Below are positions 1-8,840 of a stretch of 64,000 nucleotides of DNA, in pieces. Each line of letters begins with the position of its first letter. The stretch's first letter is position 1. Made by a program: the position numbers and the translations under genes. Under the pieces are notes generated by a model, which had not been told where the DNA came from, searched no databases, and saw only the letters and a list, made by a program, of their open reading frames with translations. Source of the stretch: JADLDB01 sp040755835 (GTDB lineage Bacteria; Myxococcota; Myxococcia; Myxococcales; Myxococcaceae); the NCBI GenBank assembly GCA_040755835.1, contig JBFMAB010000041.1, positions 109,979 to 173,978 on the forward strand, written 5' to 3'.

Positions 1-1
1 C

Positions 2-604
2 GCGATCCTCTTTCCGTCGGGGATCTACGCGAAGCTGCCGGACGATCTCCCCGATCGCCTCGCGCTGGCGGCGCTGGACGTCGCGGGCGCGCCGGCGCTG
101 GTTGCGCGGCACGTGAAGCCCGGGCAGACGGTGCTGATGTTGGGTGCCGGGAAGAGCGGGGCGTTGTGCCTCGCGCAGGCCCGCGAGTCGATGCAGGGCC
201 GTGGCCGGCTGATCGCCTTCGACATCTCGCAGCCGGCGCTGGACATGCTGAAGCGGCTCGGACTCTGCGACGACGTGGTGCAGGGGGACGCGACGCAGGG
301 CGTGGCGGTGCTGGAGGCCGTCACGGCGCTGACCGGCGGCGCGCTGCCGGACCTGGTCGTCAACTGCGCGTCGGTGCCGAACACGGAGATGGCGGCGATC
401 CTCTCGGTGCGCGACGGCGGCACGGTGATCTTCTTCTCCATGGCCACCAGCTTCCCGGCGGCGGCGTTGGGCGCGGAGGGCGTGGGGAAGGACGTCACGA
501 TGTTGATCGGCAACGGCTACGTGCCCGGTCACGCGGACCTGACGCTCGGGCTCCTTCGCCGGCACGCGGGGCTGCGGCAGGCCTTCGCCGAGCGGTACGC
601 GTGA
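2..604 (+). CDS. kdd: L-erythro-3,5-diaminohexanoate dehydrogenase, 3' part
   Basis: The reading frame is already open at base 2, so the 5' end lies outside the window. The family oxidatively deaminates 3,5-diaminohexanoate in the lysine fermentation (aminomutase) route using NAD(P)+. Visible are the LDVAGAPAL segment, a Rossmann-type MLGAGKSG motif, and the very characteristic stretches PNTEMAAIL, GGTVIFFSMATSF and EGVGKDVTMLIGNGY, all typical of Kdd rather than of general zinc-independent alcohol dehydrogenases. The next step of this pathway gives acetoacetate, which fits the thiolase and CoA-transferase genes found 28 kb downstream. The next gene starts one base after its stop. Confidence 0.88.
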   Translation, partial: AILFPSGIYAKLPDDLPDRLALAALDVAGAPALVARHVKPGQTVLMLGAGKSGALCLAQARESMQGRGRLIAFDISQPALDMLKRLGLCDDVVQGDATQGVAVLEAVTALTGGALPDLVVNCASVPNTEMAAILSVRDGGTVIFFSMATSFPAAALGAEGVGKDVTMLIGNGYVPGHADLTLGLLRRHAGLRQAFAERYA

Positions 605-605
605 G

Positions 606-992
606 GTGACCGGGTCGCGCGCCGCCAGGTGGCTGGCCGAGGCCGAGGCGCTCAAGCGCGACGGCTACACGGCCGCCGTCGTGGCGCGGAAGCTGATCGA
701 GGTGCACGGCGCGCCCCGCGCAGAGGCGGAGGCGATCGCGAGCCGCTTGTACGGGCGGACGGTCAACGCCTACGCGGGCGAGCGCTTCGCGGCGATGGCG
801 CCGTGGGTGGCGAGCGCGCTGCTGGCCGCCACCGGGGCGCTGGCTTTCCGCGTCACGGTCGGGCCGCGCTTTTCGCCGCGCGTCGGCTTCGTCTACGCGG
901 CGCTGGGGCTGGTGACGCTGATCGGTGCGGTGCGCGCGGCCGTGGCGAGCCGACGGCGGACGCCGCCCCCCTCCGCTTCGAGCGATGCGTGA
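606..992 (+). CDS. Small two-helix membrane protein, unknown function
   Basis: This 128-residue protein starts with GTG one base after the kdd stop, so it is probably cotranscribed with it. The first 60 residues are hydrophilic and helical. Two likely membrane segments follow, around residues 61-80 (APWVASALLAATGALAF) and 89-108 (FVYAALGLVTLIGAVRAAV), and the tail is Arg/Pro/Ser-rich. I do not recognise a family. Its position could suggest a link with lysine breakdown, but there is no motif to support any enzyme function, so it is best treated as a hypothetical membrane protein. Confidence 0.6.
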   Translation: MTGSRAARWLAEAEALKRDGYTAAVVARKLIEVHGAPRAEAEAIASRLYGRTVNAYAGERFAAMAPWVASALLAATGALAFRVTVGPRFSPRVGFVYAALGLVTLIGAVRAAVASRRRTPPPSASSDA

Positions 993-1387
993 GCCCCCGG
1001 GTGTCGGCGGCGTCGGCTGGCCCCGGTTTCCTGGCCCGGCGGACGCCCCTGCGGAGGCGGTCCGTGCGAGCCGCCCGGGCGGCGCCACGCACGAGCCGCG
1101 TCCTGTCGCGAGCCAAAGCCCTCGTCACGGCGGAGACCGCCCGGGACAGGCGCAGCGGCGGGCGCGCCTCGGGGGTTGTCGATGCGTCGCCGGCGCGGCG
1201 CGCGCGGCCAGCCTCCGGGGCTCCCTCGGTCAGCAGCCGCCGCTTCGTGGTTTCGAGCTCGAGGGACGTGGCTCCCCGTCGAGCCCACCGTGCGTCGGAC
1301 CTCGCTCGTCCCCGGGGCGATCACGCTGGCCGAGCTGCGGCACCGCGCGGCTTGAGGCCGCGTCTGGTTGGGAGAATTCGCCTGGCC
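993..1387. other. 395-bp stretch without a recognisable gene
   Basis: Long open frames exist on both strands here, but they read as Arg/Pro/Ala-rich shadows of high-GC DNA and resemble no protein family I know. I see no tRNA, clear repeat or strong terminator hairpin. It separates the kdd operon from the convergently transcribed DsrE-like gene. It may be a decayed gene, but nothing in it can be identified. Confidence 0.5.
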
Positions 1388-1789
1388 TCACAGGTAGAAA
1401 CGATCCACGACCCCCTGCGTACGTTGAAGGATGGCCGTCCATCCCACCAGCGCGTCGACGCGGGGCTCCACGTCTGGCGGCGTCAGACCGATCGCGGCCA
1501 TCGAGCCCGAGCAGGCGAACACCTTGCCCAGGCCCGAGTCGCGCACCACGTCGAGCAGCTGCCGCGCCGTCGGCACGCCCCGCAGCTCCATCGTCGCGTT
1601 GACGTCGTCGCGCTCGAGATCGGGCTCGTCCAGGCCGCCGCGCACCAACCGCTCGAGCGCCCACCAGAAGAAATACACCTCGGCCCGGCGGCCCATCGCC
1701 ACCGCCGCCGCGGCGATCGCCAGACCCTGGTGCACCACGTCGTACTCTCCGCGGTGCAGGAAAATCACCACCGGCGCGCCGTCCGCCAT
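1388..1789 (-). CDS. DsrE/DsrF-like family protein
   Basis: This 133-residue protein has the compact alpha/beta layout of the DsrE/DsrF/TusD family: a first beta strand (PVVIFLHRGEYD), a helix rich in Ala (GLAIAAAAVAMG), then EVYFFWWALERL, and the conserved Cys-containing strand VFACSGSMAAIGL. The family takes part in sulfur relay or sulfur transfer, or acts as small peroxide-related proteins; the single Cys in CSGSM is where a persulfide would form in active members. It is transcribed away from the mevalonate operon, sharing the 127-bp spacer with it. The exact partner is unknown. Confidence 0.7.
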   Translation of the reverse strand: MADGAPVVIFLHRGEYDVVHQGLAIAAAAVAMGRRAEVYFFWWALERLVRGGLDEPDLERDDVNATMELRGVPTARQLLDVVRDSGLGKVFACSGSMAAIGLTPPDVEPRVDALVGWTAILQRTQGVVDRFYL

Positions 1790-1823
1790 GCCGACCTTCT
1801 ACGGCGGATTCCGACGGCTTGCG

Positions 1824-1847
1824 TTACCCATTCGGCTGCTGGGTGAC
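1824..1847. promoter_or_regulatory. Imperfect inverted repeat in the DsrE/fni spacer
   Basis: TTACCCA and TGGGTGA form a nearly perfect 7-base inverted repeat separated by nine bases, immediately left of a second palindrome. It sits between two divergent genes and could be an operator or part of a hairpin. Confidence 0.3.
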
Positions 1848-1850
1848 ATT

Positions 1851-1874
1851 TGTAAGTGAATTCATGTGCTTACA
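1851..1874. promoter_or_regulatory. fni: Palindromic operator candidate upstream of the mevalonate operon
   Basis: TGTAAG and CTTACA are perfect 6-base inverted arms around a 12-base centre that itself contains GAATTC. The element is strikingly AT-rich for this chromosome and lies 43 bases before the start codon of fni and 61 bases before the divergent DsrE-like gene. Such 24-base dyads are typical sites for TetR- or MerR-class regulators. The regulator is not identifiable from this window. Confidence 0.45.
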
Positions 1875-1916
1875 GGTGGAATTGCCGAAGGCTTTTCCTG
1901 TAGTGAGGCGCCGCCG

Positions 1917-2975
1917 ATGCCGGACGAGACCACAGCCAGGCGGAAAGACGCGCACCTGGACCTCTGCGCCACCGGGGATGTGGCGCCGAGGGACAACTCG
2001 ACGCTCCTCGAGTGCGTGCGGCTCGTCCACTCGGCGATGCCGGAGCTCTCGACGGACGACGTGGACCTCTCCACGCCTCTGTTCGGCAAGACGCTGAAGG
2101 CGCCGCTGCTGGTGACGGGCATGACGGGCGGGACGCCGCGGGCCGGCGAGGTGAATCGGCAGATCGCCCAGGTCGCCGAGGAGTTTGGCCTGGCCTTCGG
2201 CGTCGGCAGCCAGCGGGCCATGGCGGAGCGGCCGGAGCTGGTGGACACCTTCGCGGTGCGCCAGGTGGCGCCCAACCTGGTCCTTATCGGCAACATCGGG
2301 GTGGTGCAGGCCGCGGCGATGGGCGTCGACCAGGTGCGCCGGCTGTTCGACGCCATCGGCGCCGACGCGATGGCGCTCCACCTGAACCCGGGCCAGGAGC
2401 TCGCGCAGCCCGAGGGCGATCGCGACTTCCGGAAGGGCTACGAGACGGTCGCAGGCCTGGTGAAGGCCTTCGGCGATCGGCTGCTGGTGAAGGAGACGGG
2501 CTGCGGCATCTCCCCCGACGTGGCCCGCCGGTTGGTCGAGTGCGGCGTGAAGCACATTGACGTGTCCGGCCTCGGTGGCACCTCGTGGGTGCGCGTCGAA
2601 CAGCTGCGCTCGACGGGCGTCGCGCAGCAGGTGGGCGCGCAGTTCTCCGGCTGGGGCATTCCGACGGCCGCCGCGGTCGCGTCGGTGCGCCGCGCAGTGG
2701 GGCCACAGGTGAAGCTGGTGGCCTCGGGCGGCATGCGGACCGGCCTCGACGTGGCCCGGGCGCTCGCGCTGGGCGCCGACATCGGCGGCATGGCGCTGCC
2801 CCTGTTCCGGGCGCAGCAGCAGGGTGGCGTGCCGGCGGTGCGCGAGGCCGTGCAGGTGATCCTCACGGCGCTGCGCCACGCGCTGGTGCTGACGGGGACG
2901 AGGCGGCCCGCGGAGCTGCGCAGCCGGCCGCGGGTGATCACGGGGGAACTCAAGGACTGGTTGGCGGCGCTGTAG
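1917..2975 (+). CDS. fni: Isopentenyl-diphosphate delta-isomerase, type 2 (FMN-dependent)
   Basis: The enzyme interconverts isopentenyl and dimethylallyl diphosphate using reduced FMN. Family hallmarks are clear: RKDAHLD near the N-terminus, the FMN-contacting MTGG, GVGSQRAM, the catalytic and Mg-binding region HLNPGQE (normally HLNPLQE), KETGCGIS, and GLGGTSW followed by ASGGMRTGLD. I choose the ATG at 1917 (352 aa) because it gives the usual N-terminal length; an in-frame GTG at 1866 lies inside the palindrome region. It is the first gene of the mevalonate operon and is followed after 29 bases by HMG-CoA reductase. A type 1 isomerase is not seen. Confidence 0.95.
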   Translation: MPDETTARRKDAHLDLCATGDVAPRDNSTLLECVRLVHSAMPELSTDDVDLSTPLFGKTLKAPLLVTGMTGGTPRAGEVNRQIAQVAEEFGLAFGVGSQRAMAERPELVDTFAVRQVAPNLVLIGNIGVVQAAAMGVDQVRRLFDAIGADAMALHLNPGQELAQPEGDRDFRKGYETVAGLVKAFGDRLLVKETGCGISPDVARRLVECGVKHIDVSGLGGTSWVRVEQLRSTGVAQQVGAQFSGWGIPTAAAVASVRRAVGPQVKLVASGGMRTGLDVARALALGADIGGMALPLFRAQQQGGVPAVREAVQVILTALRHALVLTGTRRPAELRSRPRVITGELKDWLAAL

Positions 2976-3004
2976 CCGACCGGAAGGGTGAGGAACGAGT
3001 CGTC

Positions 3005-4330
3005 ATGGGTGAGAACTACACGTCGCGGTTGTCGGGCTTCCACAAGCTGCCCCTGGCCGATCGCCTCGGCACCGTGTCCCGGATGATGCGGCTGTCCGCC
3101 GAGGAGATGGGCGCGCTGCAGGGCGGGACGCTGTCGCTGGAGACGGCGAACCAGATGATCGAGAACGCGATCGGCGTCTTCGGCATGCCGCTCGGCCTTG
3201 GCCTCAACCTGCAGGTCAACGGCCGCGACTACATCGTGCCGATGGCGGTGGAGGAACCGTCGGTGATCGCCGCGGTCAGCTTCGCCGCGAAGATCGCCCG
3301 CGAGGGCGGCGGCTTCACCGCGGAGGCCGACGATCCGGTGATGATCGGCCAGGTCCAGGTGACGGGCTTCGGCGATCCGACCGTGGCCACCCAGGCGCTC
3401 CTGTCCCACAAGGAGCAGCTGCTCGCGCTGGCCAACAGCTTCCACCCGGCGATGGTGGCGCGCGGTGGCGGGGCCCGGGACATCGAGGTGCGCGTGCTGC
3501 CGCCGCCCGAGGGGCCGCGAGGTGAACCGATCCTCGTGCTGCACCTTTTGGTGGACACCCAGGAGGCGATGGGCGCGAACCTGATCAACACCATGGCCGA
3601 AGGCGTGGCCCCGCTGGTGGAGCAGATCACCGGCGGCAAGGTCTTCCTGCGGATCCTCTCCAACCTCGCGGACCGCCGGCTCGCGCGCTCGACGTGCCGG
3701 ATCCCGGTGACGGCGCTGGCCGACTTCGATCTCTCCGGCGAGGCGATCGCCGAGGGCATCGTGCAGGCGAGCCGCTTCGCGCAGGCGGACCCGTACCGCG
3801 CGGCCACGCACAACAAGGGCGTGATGAACGGCATCGACGCCGTGGCGATCGCCACCGGCCAGGACTGGCGCGCGATCGAGGCGGGGGCGCACGCCTTCGC
3901 GTGCCGCGACGGCCAGTACCGTCCGTTGTCCACCTGGACGCTGGAAGAGGGCCACCTGGTGGGCCGCATCGAGCTGCCGCTGGCGCTCGGAACCGTGGGC
4001 GGGCCGATCAAGATCCACTCGCAGGTGCAGGCGGCGCTGAAGCTGTTGCGCGTGCAGTCGGCGCGCGAGCTGTCGATGGTGATGGCGTCGGTCGGCCTCG
4101 CGCAGAACTTCGCCGCGGTGCGCGCGCTGGGCTCCATCGGCATCCAGAAGGGGCACATGGCGCTCCACGCGCGCTGCGTGGCGGTCACCGCCGGCGCCCG
4201 CGGCCACTGGGTCGAGATGGTGGCGAACGCGCTGGTGAAGGCCGGCCACGTGAAGGTCGAGAAGGCCCGGGAGATCCTCGCGGTGCTGATGAACGAGCAG
4301 CCGTCCGTCGCCGCGCAGGGCACGACCTGA
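3005..4330 (+). CDS. mvaA: Hydroxymethylglutaryl-CoA reductase, class II
   Basis: The enzyme reduces HMG-CoA to mevalonate in four-electron steps with NAD(P)H, the committed step of the pathway. At 441 aa it has the size of bacterial class II enzymes. The catalytic residues known from the Pseudomonas mevalonii enzyme are present: Glu in MIENAIG, Lys in HNKGVMNGID, Asp in ATGQD (16 residues after that Lys), and the C-terminal His in GHMALHARC. EAMGANLINTMAE carries Glu where many homologues have Asp. I choose the ATG at 3005 because the long upstream extension of this frame overlaps fni, and AGGA lies about 13 bases before this ATG. Confidence 0.95.
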   Translation: MGENYTSRLSGFHKLPLADRLGTVSRMMRLSAEEMGALQGGTLSLETANQMIENAIGVFGMPLGLGLNLQVNGRDYIVPMAVEEPSVIAAVSFAAKIAREGGGFTAEADDPVMIGQVQVTGFGDPTVATQALLSHKEQLLALANSFHPAMVARGGGARDIEVRVLPPPEGPRGEPILVLHLLVDTQEAMGANLINTMAEGVAPLVEQITGGKVFLRILSNLADRRLARSTCRIPVTALADFDLSGEAIAEGIVQASRFAQADPYRAATHNKGVMNGIDAVAIATGQDWRAIEAGAHAFACRDGQYRPLSTWTLEEGHLVGRIELPLALGTVGGPIKIHSQVQAALKLLRVQSARELSMVMASVGLAQNFAAVRALGSIGIQKGHMALHARCVAVTAGARGHWVEMVANALVKAGHVKVEKAREILAVLMNEQPSVAAQGTT

Positions 4331-4409
4331 AGGCACCCGCAGTCTTCCGACTCGCACATCGCCGGCGAAGTGCTAGACGCGGGCGCGTGAGCGATCGAGG
4401 TCACGCGCC

Positions 4410-5318
4410 GTGAGCATCCGCGTCACCGCCTTCGGGCCGGGGAAGATCATCCTCCTGGGAGAGCACGGGGTCGTCTACGGACACCCGGCGCTCGCAGCGC
4501 CCATCTCCCGCGGCGTCCGCGCCTGGGCCGAGCCGTCCGACACGCCCGAGCTCGAGCTGCCCGGCGGGCTGTCGGCCGTGCACCGCGACGCGCTGGAGCG
4601 CGCCTTCGCCCGCGCCGTGCGGAAGGCCGGGCACCCGAAGGTGTCGGTGCACCTCGAGTCCGACCTCCCGCTCTCCATGGGGCTCGGCAGCTCCGGCGCG
4701 CTCGCGGTCGCCGTCTCGCGGGTGCTGCTCGAGGCGAAGCACGCGCGCCCGGCCGAGGCGCGCAGGGTGGAGGCGCTGGCGCTGGAGATGGAGAAGGAGT
4801 TCCACGGCACGCCGTCGGGCGTCGACCACACCACCAGCGCGCGCGGCGAGCTGCTCGTCTACCGCAGGGGCCAGGTGCGGGTGGTGAAGGCGAAGAGGCC
4901 GGTGAAGGTGCTGGTGGCGCTCGTCGGGCCGCGCGCCGGCACGAAGGTGACGGTCGGGGCGCTGCGGGAGCGGCAGGCCCGCTGGCCGACGCGGTACCGC
5001 CGCCTGTTCCGGGAGATCGGCGCGCTGGTGGGCGAGGGCGCGAAGGCGGCCGCGGCGGGCGATCTCCCCGCGCTGGGCGACGTGATGAACGTGAACCAGG
5101 GCCTTCTCAACGCGCTCGGCCTGTCCAGCGACCGCCTGGAGGCGATGGTGCAGCGGCTGCGCCGCCTCGGCGCGCTGGGGGCGAAGCTGACCGGCGCCGG
5201 CGGCGACGGCGGCGCGGTGATCGGCCTGTTCCCCGAGCCGGAGCGCGCGGTGATGAAGCTGCGCCAGGAAGGCATTGACTGCTTCGCGAGCCAGCTCGCG
5301 GGTCCGAGGACGCTGTGA
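4410..5318 (+). CDS. mvk: Mevalonate kinase
   Basis: This GHMP-family kinase phosphorylates mevalonate to 5-phosphomevalonate with ATP. The 302-residue protein shows the family features in order: the N-terminal FGPGKIILLGEHGVVYG (substrate-binding GEHxVVYG), the phosphate loop LPLSMGLGSSGAL, the GTPSGVDHTTS segment containing the catalytic Asp, and the C-terminal KLTGAGGDGGAVIGL loop. The start is GTG. Its stop codon overlaps the start of the decarboxylase gene by four bases (GTGA), a clear sign of translational coupling. A 79-base gap separates it from HMG-CoA reductase. Confidence 0.93.
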   Translation: MSIRVTAFGPGKIILLGEHGVVYGHPALAAPISRGVRAWAEPSDTPELELPGGLSAVHRDALERAFARAVRKAGHPKVSVHLESDLPLSMGLGSSGALAVAVSRVLLEAKHARPAEARRVEALALEMEKEFHGTPSGVDHTTSARGELLVYRRGQVRVVKAKRPVKVLVALVGPRAGTKVTVGALRERQARWPTRYRRLFREIGALVGEGAKAAAAGDLPALGDVMNVNQGLLNALGLSSDRLEAMVQRLRRLGALGAKLTGAGGDGGAVIGLFPEPERAVMKLRQEGIDCFASQLAGPRTL

Positions 5319-6346
5319 AGAAGGACGTGAAGAGCCCGCCCATGAAGGCCACCGCCGTCGCGCACCCGAACATCGCGCTCGTGAAGTATTGGGGGAAGCG
5401 CGACGAGAAGCTGATCCTCCCGCACCAGTCGAGCCTCTCGGTGACGCTGGGCCCGCTGTCCGTCACCACCACGGTCGAGTTCTCCCGCGCGCGCGGTGAG
5501 GACGCCGTGGAGCTGAACGGGAAGGTGGCGCAGGGCACCGAGCGGCAGCGCGTGGTGGAGGTGCTCAAGCTGGTGAGGGCGGACGCGAAGCAGCGGCTCG
5601 GCCTGTCGCTGGGCGCGGCGCGCATGGTGTCGCGGGGGGACTTCCCGGCGTCGGCGGGCCTCGCGTCGAGCGCGGCGGCCTTCGCGGCGCTGGCGGTCGC
5701 GGCGCGCGCGGCGGCGGGCTTCGGGCGCGACACCCGGGCCGAGTCGATCCTCGCGCGGCGCGGCAGCGGCTCGGCGAGCCGCAGCATCGAAGGCGGCTTC
5801 GTGCGGTGGAACCGCGGCCGGCGCGCCGACGGTATGGACAGCTTCGCCGAGCAGCTCTTCGACGAGGCGCACTGGCCCGAGCTGCGGCTGCTGGTGGGCA
5901 TGGTGAGCCGCGAGGAGAAGGAAGTGAAGTCGCGCGACGGCATGCGGTCCACCGTCGACACCTCGCCGTACTACCCGGCCTGGGCGAAGGACGCGGAGAT
6001 CGAGGTGAAGGCGATCGTCCGCCACATCAAACGGCGCGATCTCGAGGCGGTCGGCGACACCGCCGAGCGCAACGCGTGGCGCATGCACGCCACGGCGCTG
6101 GGGGCCAACCCGCCGCTCTGCTACCTGAAGCCGGAGACGCTGGGCGTCATCCACGCGTGCCGCGAGGTGCGGAAACAGGGCATTGGCGTGTGGTTCACGC
6201 TGGACGCGGGGCCGAACCCGGTGCTGCTCACGAGCGCGAAGGACGAGGCGCGCGCGGCGGAGATCGTCCGCGCGCACGGCGCGTCGGAGATCGTCCGCTG
6301 CCACCCCGGCGGCGACGCGCGGCTGGTCGACGCGCACCTCGTCTAG
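5315..6346 (+). CDS. mvaD: Diphosphomevalonate decarboxylase
   Basis: The enzyme uses ATP to convert 5-diphosphomevalonate to isopentenyl diphosphate. The 343-residue protein has the signature NIALVKYWGKRD, the phosphate loop ASAGLASSAAAFAAL, the RRGSGSASRSIEGGF segment, and FTLDAGPN with the catalytic Asp of true decarboxylases. These residues argue against a mevalonate 3-kinase or other paralogue. The start GTG overlaps the mevalonate kinase stop. No phosphomevalonate kinase gene is seen next to it, so the step between these two enzymes must be encoded elsewhere. Confidence 0.93.
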   Translation: MKKDVKSPPMKATAVAHPNIALVKYWGKRDEKLILPHQSSLSVTLGPLSVTTTVEFSRARGEDAVELNGKVAQGTERQRVVEVLKLVRADAKQRLGLSLGAARMVSRGDFPASAGLASSAAAFAALAVAARAAAGFGRDTRAESILARRGSGSASRSIEGGFVRWNRGRRADGMDSFAEQLFDEAHWPELRLLVGMVSREEKEVKSRDGMRSTVDTSPYYPAWAKDAEIEVKAIVRHIKRRDLEAVGDTAERNAWRMHATALGANPPLCYLKPETLGVIHACREVRKQGIGVWFTLDAGPNPVLLTSAKDEARAAEIVRAHGASEIVRCHPGGDARLVDAHLV

Positions 6347-6427
6347 CTGGATTCTGGAGAGCGACGATCCGGTCGACTCGGAGCCCAGCCTCGTCACCCG
6401 GGCGCCGTTCTCCACTGGCGGGAGACG

Positions 6428-8620
6428 TCAGAAGTCGACGCCCGTGCTCTTCGGCGTGGGGAGCGTCAGCGCCAACCTCGCCTCGGGGGCGCCGTACATG
6501 TCACGGTACAGGTAGTAGTCGGCCACCACCTGCTTCACGTAGCCGCGCGTCTCCTTCCAGGGGATTTCCTCCACCCAGCGATCGAGCGGCAGCTCCCCGC
6601 GCTCGTTCATCCACTTCGCGACCGCGGACGGGCCGCCGTTGTAGGAGCCGGCGACGAGGGTGGGGTGGCCCATGCGCTGGAAGAGCGCCGAGAGGTACCA
6701 GGTGCCGAGGCGGATGCTGGTGTCCGGCGCGTACAGCTCGCCGGGGTGCACGCGCGGCTCCTTGCGCTCGGCGGTGATGCCGTCGGCGGTGGGCGGGATG
6801 AGCTGCATCAGCCCGCGGGCGTCCGCGATGCTGGTCACCTCCGGGCGGAAGGCGCTCTCCCGGCGCATGATCGCCCACGCGAAGAAGGGGTCGAGGCCAT
6901 GGCGCTCGCTCCACGTCTCGACGGACGTGCGAAAGGCGCGCGGGTAGAGGAGGGCGACGGCCTCGGGCTTGCGCTGCGTGTACACGGCGCCCCAGAGGTG
7001 GCGCGCGGCCAGCGTGTAGGCCGGGCCGAACTCGCCGAGCGCCTGCAGCGCGTGGCCCCACGTCAGCGCGTCCTCGGCGCCGGAGACGCGGCCCACCACG
7101 TTGTCCACCTCCTCGGCGGCGTCGCGCAACAGGCCCGCGCGGCTCAGGCGGACGGCCAGGGCCAGCGCGGGCGGCGTCTTCGGGGTGAGGCCGCGCGGCG
7201 TCTCGGTGAAGAGCGGCGGCGGCGTGACGCCCGCCTCGCGGAGGCGCTCGACGGCGAGCCGCGCGTAGAACGAGCCGGGGAAGGCGGTGGCCAGCTCGGA
7301 GTACTCGCGCACCACGTCGACGGCCTCGCCCGCGTCGGCGGCGCCCTGCAGCTGCGCCGCGCGCGTGGCCCAGTACTTCGCCTGCGGCACCAGCGAGGAG
7401 CGCGGGAAGTCCGCGGCGAGCGAGGTGAGCAGCGCGCGCGCCTCGGCGAGGCGGCCCAGCCGCACCAGCGCGTACGAGCGGAACCAGCGCGCCTCGTCCA
7501 CCTTCTTCGAGCGCGGGTGGCGCTCCTCGTAGGCGGCGAAGTCGGTGACGGCGGTGGCGTCGTCGCCCGCGTGCATCGCGAGCCACGCGGCGAGGTAGCC
7601 CGCCTCGTCGGCCAGCGCGCTGTCGGGGTAGCGCGTGTCCAGCGCGTGGAAGGCCGCGCGCGCACCGGCGTTGTCGTTGAGGCGCATGAGGCGGCGGCCC
7701 CGCGTCATCAAGGCCTCCGCCGCGACCGAAGCGCCGCCCTTCTCGGCGAGGGCGAGCTGCGCGAGGCCCTCTTCGTCGCGCTCCTTCCCGCGCGCGAGCA
7801 GCGCCTGGCCGCGCACCAGCGCCACCCGCGCGGGGTCGAGCCCCCTCACGTCGCCCAGCGCGTCCAGCTCGGCGAGGCAGCGGGCGGACTCGCCCGAGGC
7901 CAGCAGCGCCTGGGCGCGGGTGAGGTGCTCGGCCGGCGTGAAGGGCTTTCCACCCAGCGCGTCGCGGCGGGCCAGCGCGAGCGCCGCGTGCGGGTGGGCG
8001 GGGTAGCGCAGCGCGACGAGGGTGAAGTCGGCGATCGCCTTCGCGCGATCCCTCGTGCCTTCGCGGGCGAGGCCGCGCGCGTAGAGCAGCTCCGGCGTCG
8101 GATCGACGGCGGCGGCCGTCTCCAGCGCGGGCCGGGCCTTCGCGGGCTGGCCGAGCGCCAGGTACTCCTCGGCGAGACGCACCTCGGCCTTGCGGGACAG
8201 CCACGGCGGCGCGCCCTTCTTCACCTGCGCGAGGCGCTTCACCGCGCCCGCGTGGTCGCCGCTCCACGCCAGCGCCTCGCCGAGGTACCACGCATGAAAG
8301 GCCTCGAGGCCTTTCGGCGGCTTCGAGCCCGCCAGGACCGCCGCCGCGCCGGCCGCGTCGCCGTCGGCCAGCGTGAGGTAGCCCCAAAGCAGGGCGAGGC
8401 GCTCGCCGTCCTTGCACGCGGTGTCCGCGCGGCACGCCGTCAGCTCCTCGCGCGCCCGGGCGGCCACGCCCGGCTGGTGCACGCGGATCCGCTCGATCAA
8501 GTCCTCACTCTGCGCCCTCGCCGGGGCCGCGCCGAGCGCCGCGAGGAGCGCCACCGCGCCCGCGAAGCGAAATCCGAATGCGTCACGCCGCTGCTGCGAG
8601 GGGGGTACTCGGTTTGACAT
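6428..8620 (-). CDS. slt: Soluble lytic murein transglycosylase with TPR-like domain
   Basis: The 730-residue protein begins with a Sec signal peptide (about residues 1-36, ending AAPARAQ). A long alpha-solenoid of TPR-like helical repeats follows, about 100-560, as in the Slt70 superhelical domain. The C-terminal lysozyme-like domain has the catalytic Glu at about 588 in MRRESAF, then ARGLMQLIPPTA and AGSYNGGPSAVAKW. The family cleaves the MurNAc-GlcNAc bond of peptidoglycan and leaves 1,6-anhydro ends; here it should act in the periplasm. It faces the mevalonate operon tail to tail and is transcribed from the spacer at 8621-8840. Confidence 0.93.
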   Translation of the reverse strand: MSNRVPPSQQRRDAFGFRFAGAVALLAALGAAPARAQSEDLIERIRVHQPGVAARAREELTACRADTACKDGERLALLWGYLTLADGDAAGAAAVLAGSKPPKGLEAFHAWYLGEALAWSGDHAGAVKRLAQVKKGAPPWLSRKAEVRLAEEYLALGQPAKARPALETAAAVDPTPELLYARGLAREGTRDRAKAIADFTLVALRYPAHPHAALALARRDALGGKPFTPAEHLTRAQALLASGESARCLAELDALGDVRGLDPARVALVRGQALLARGKERDEEGLAQLALAEKGGASVAAEALMTRGRRLMRLNDNAGARAAFHALDTRYPDSALADEAGYLAAWLAMHAGDDATAVTDFAAYEERHPRSKKVDEARWFRSYALVRLGRLAEARALLTSLAADFPRSSLVPQAKYWATRAAQLQGAADAGEAVDVVREYSELATAFPGSFYARLAVERLREAGVTPPPLFTETPRGLTPKTPPALALAVRLSRAGLLRDAAEEVDNVVGRVSGAEDALTWGHALQALGEFGPAYTLAARHLWGAVYTQRKPEAVALLYPRAFRTSVETWSERHGLDPFFAWAIMRRESAFRPEVTSIADARGLMQLIPPTADGITAERKEPRVHPGELYAPDTSIRLGTWYLSALFQRMGHPTLVAGSYNGGPSAVAKWMNERGELPLDRWVEEIPWKETRGYVKQVVADYYLYRDMYGAPEARLALTLPTPKSTGVDF

Positions 8621-8691
8621 GTGTCGACCGTTCGCCCTAAACGGCGTCCGTGCTTTTTCTCACATCGGGAGAGGCATTCGGAAAACAGAGT

Positions 8692-8708
8692 GAATCCGAT
8701 AAGGATTC
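8692..8708. promoter_or_regulatory. Inverted repeat in the slt upstream spacer
   Basis: GAATCC and GGATTC are perfect 6-base arms around GATAA. The element lies in the 220-base spacer between slt and the divergent small Cys-rich gene and may be an operator for either. Nothing else in the spacer stands out. Confidence 0.3.
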
Positions 8709-8840
8709 CGGCGCGAAAGCGGGTCGGCCCATTGCGTCACGGGTTGGAAACCGGCTACGAGCCCGCCGCCGCTCGAGTTGTCGAGGACCAAGCGTCGTTC
8801 TGCAGTCGGGGGGATTTTTCCGGGAGGCTGAAAACACACC

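Noticed and set aside
2585..3004. Long N-terminal extension of the HMG-CoA reductase frame
   Set aside because: It overlaps the isomerase gene fully and reads as Arg/Gly-rich shadow sequence; the class II enzyme length fits the ATG at 3005.
6665..8617. Long plus-strand frame opposite the lytic transglycosylase
   Set aside because: It is Arg/Ala/Gly-rich without any motif, a common shadow of high-GC coding DNA on the other strand.
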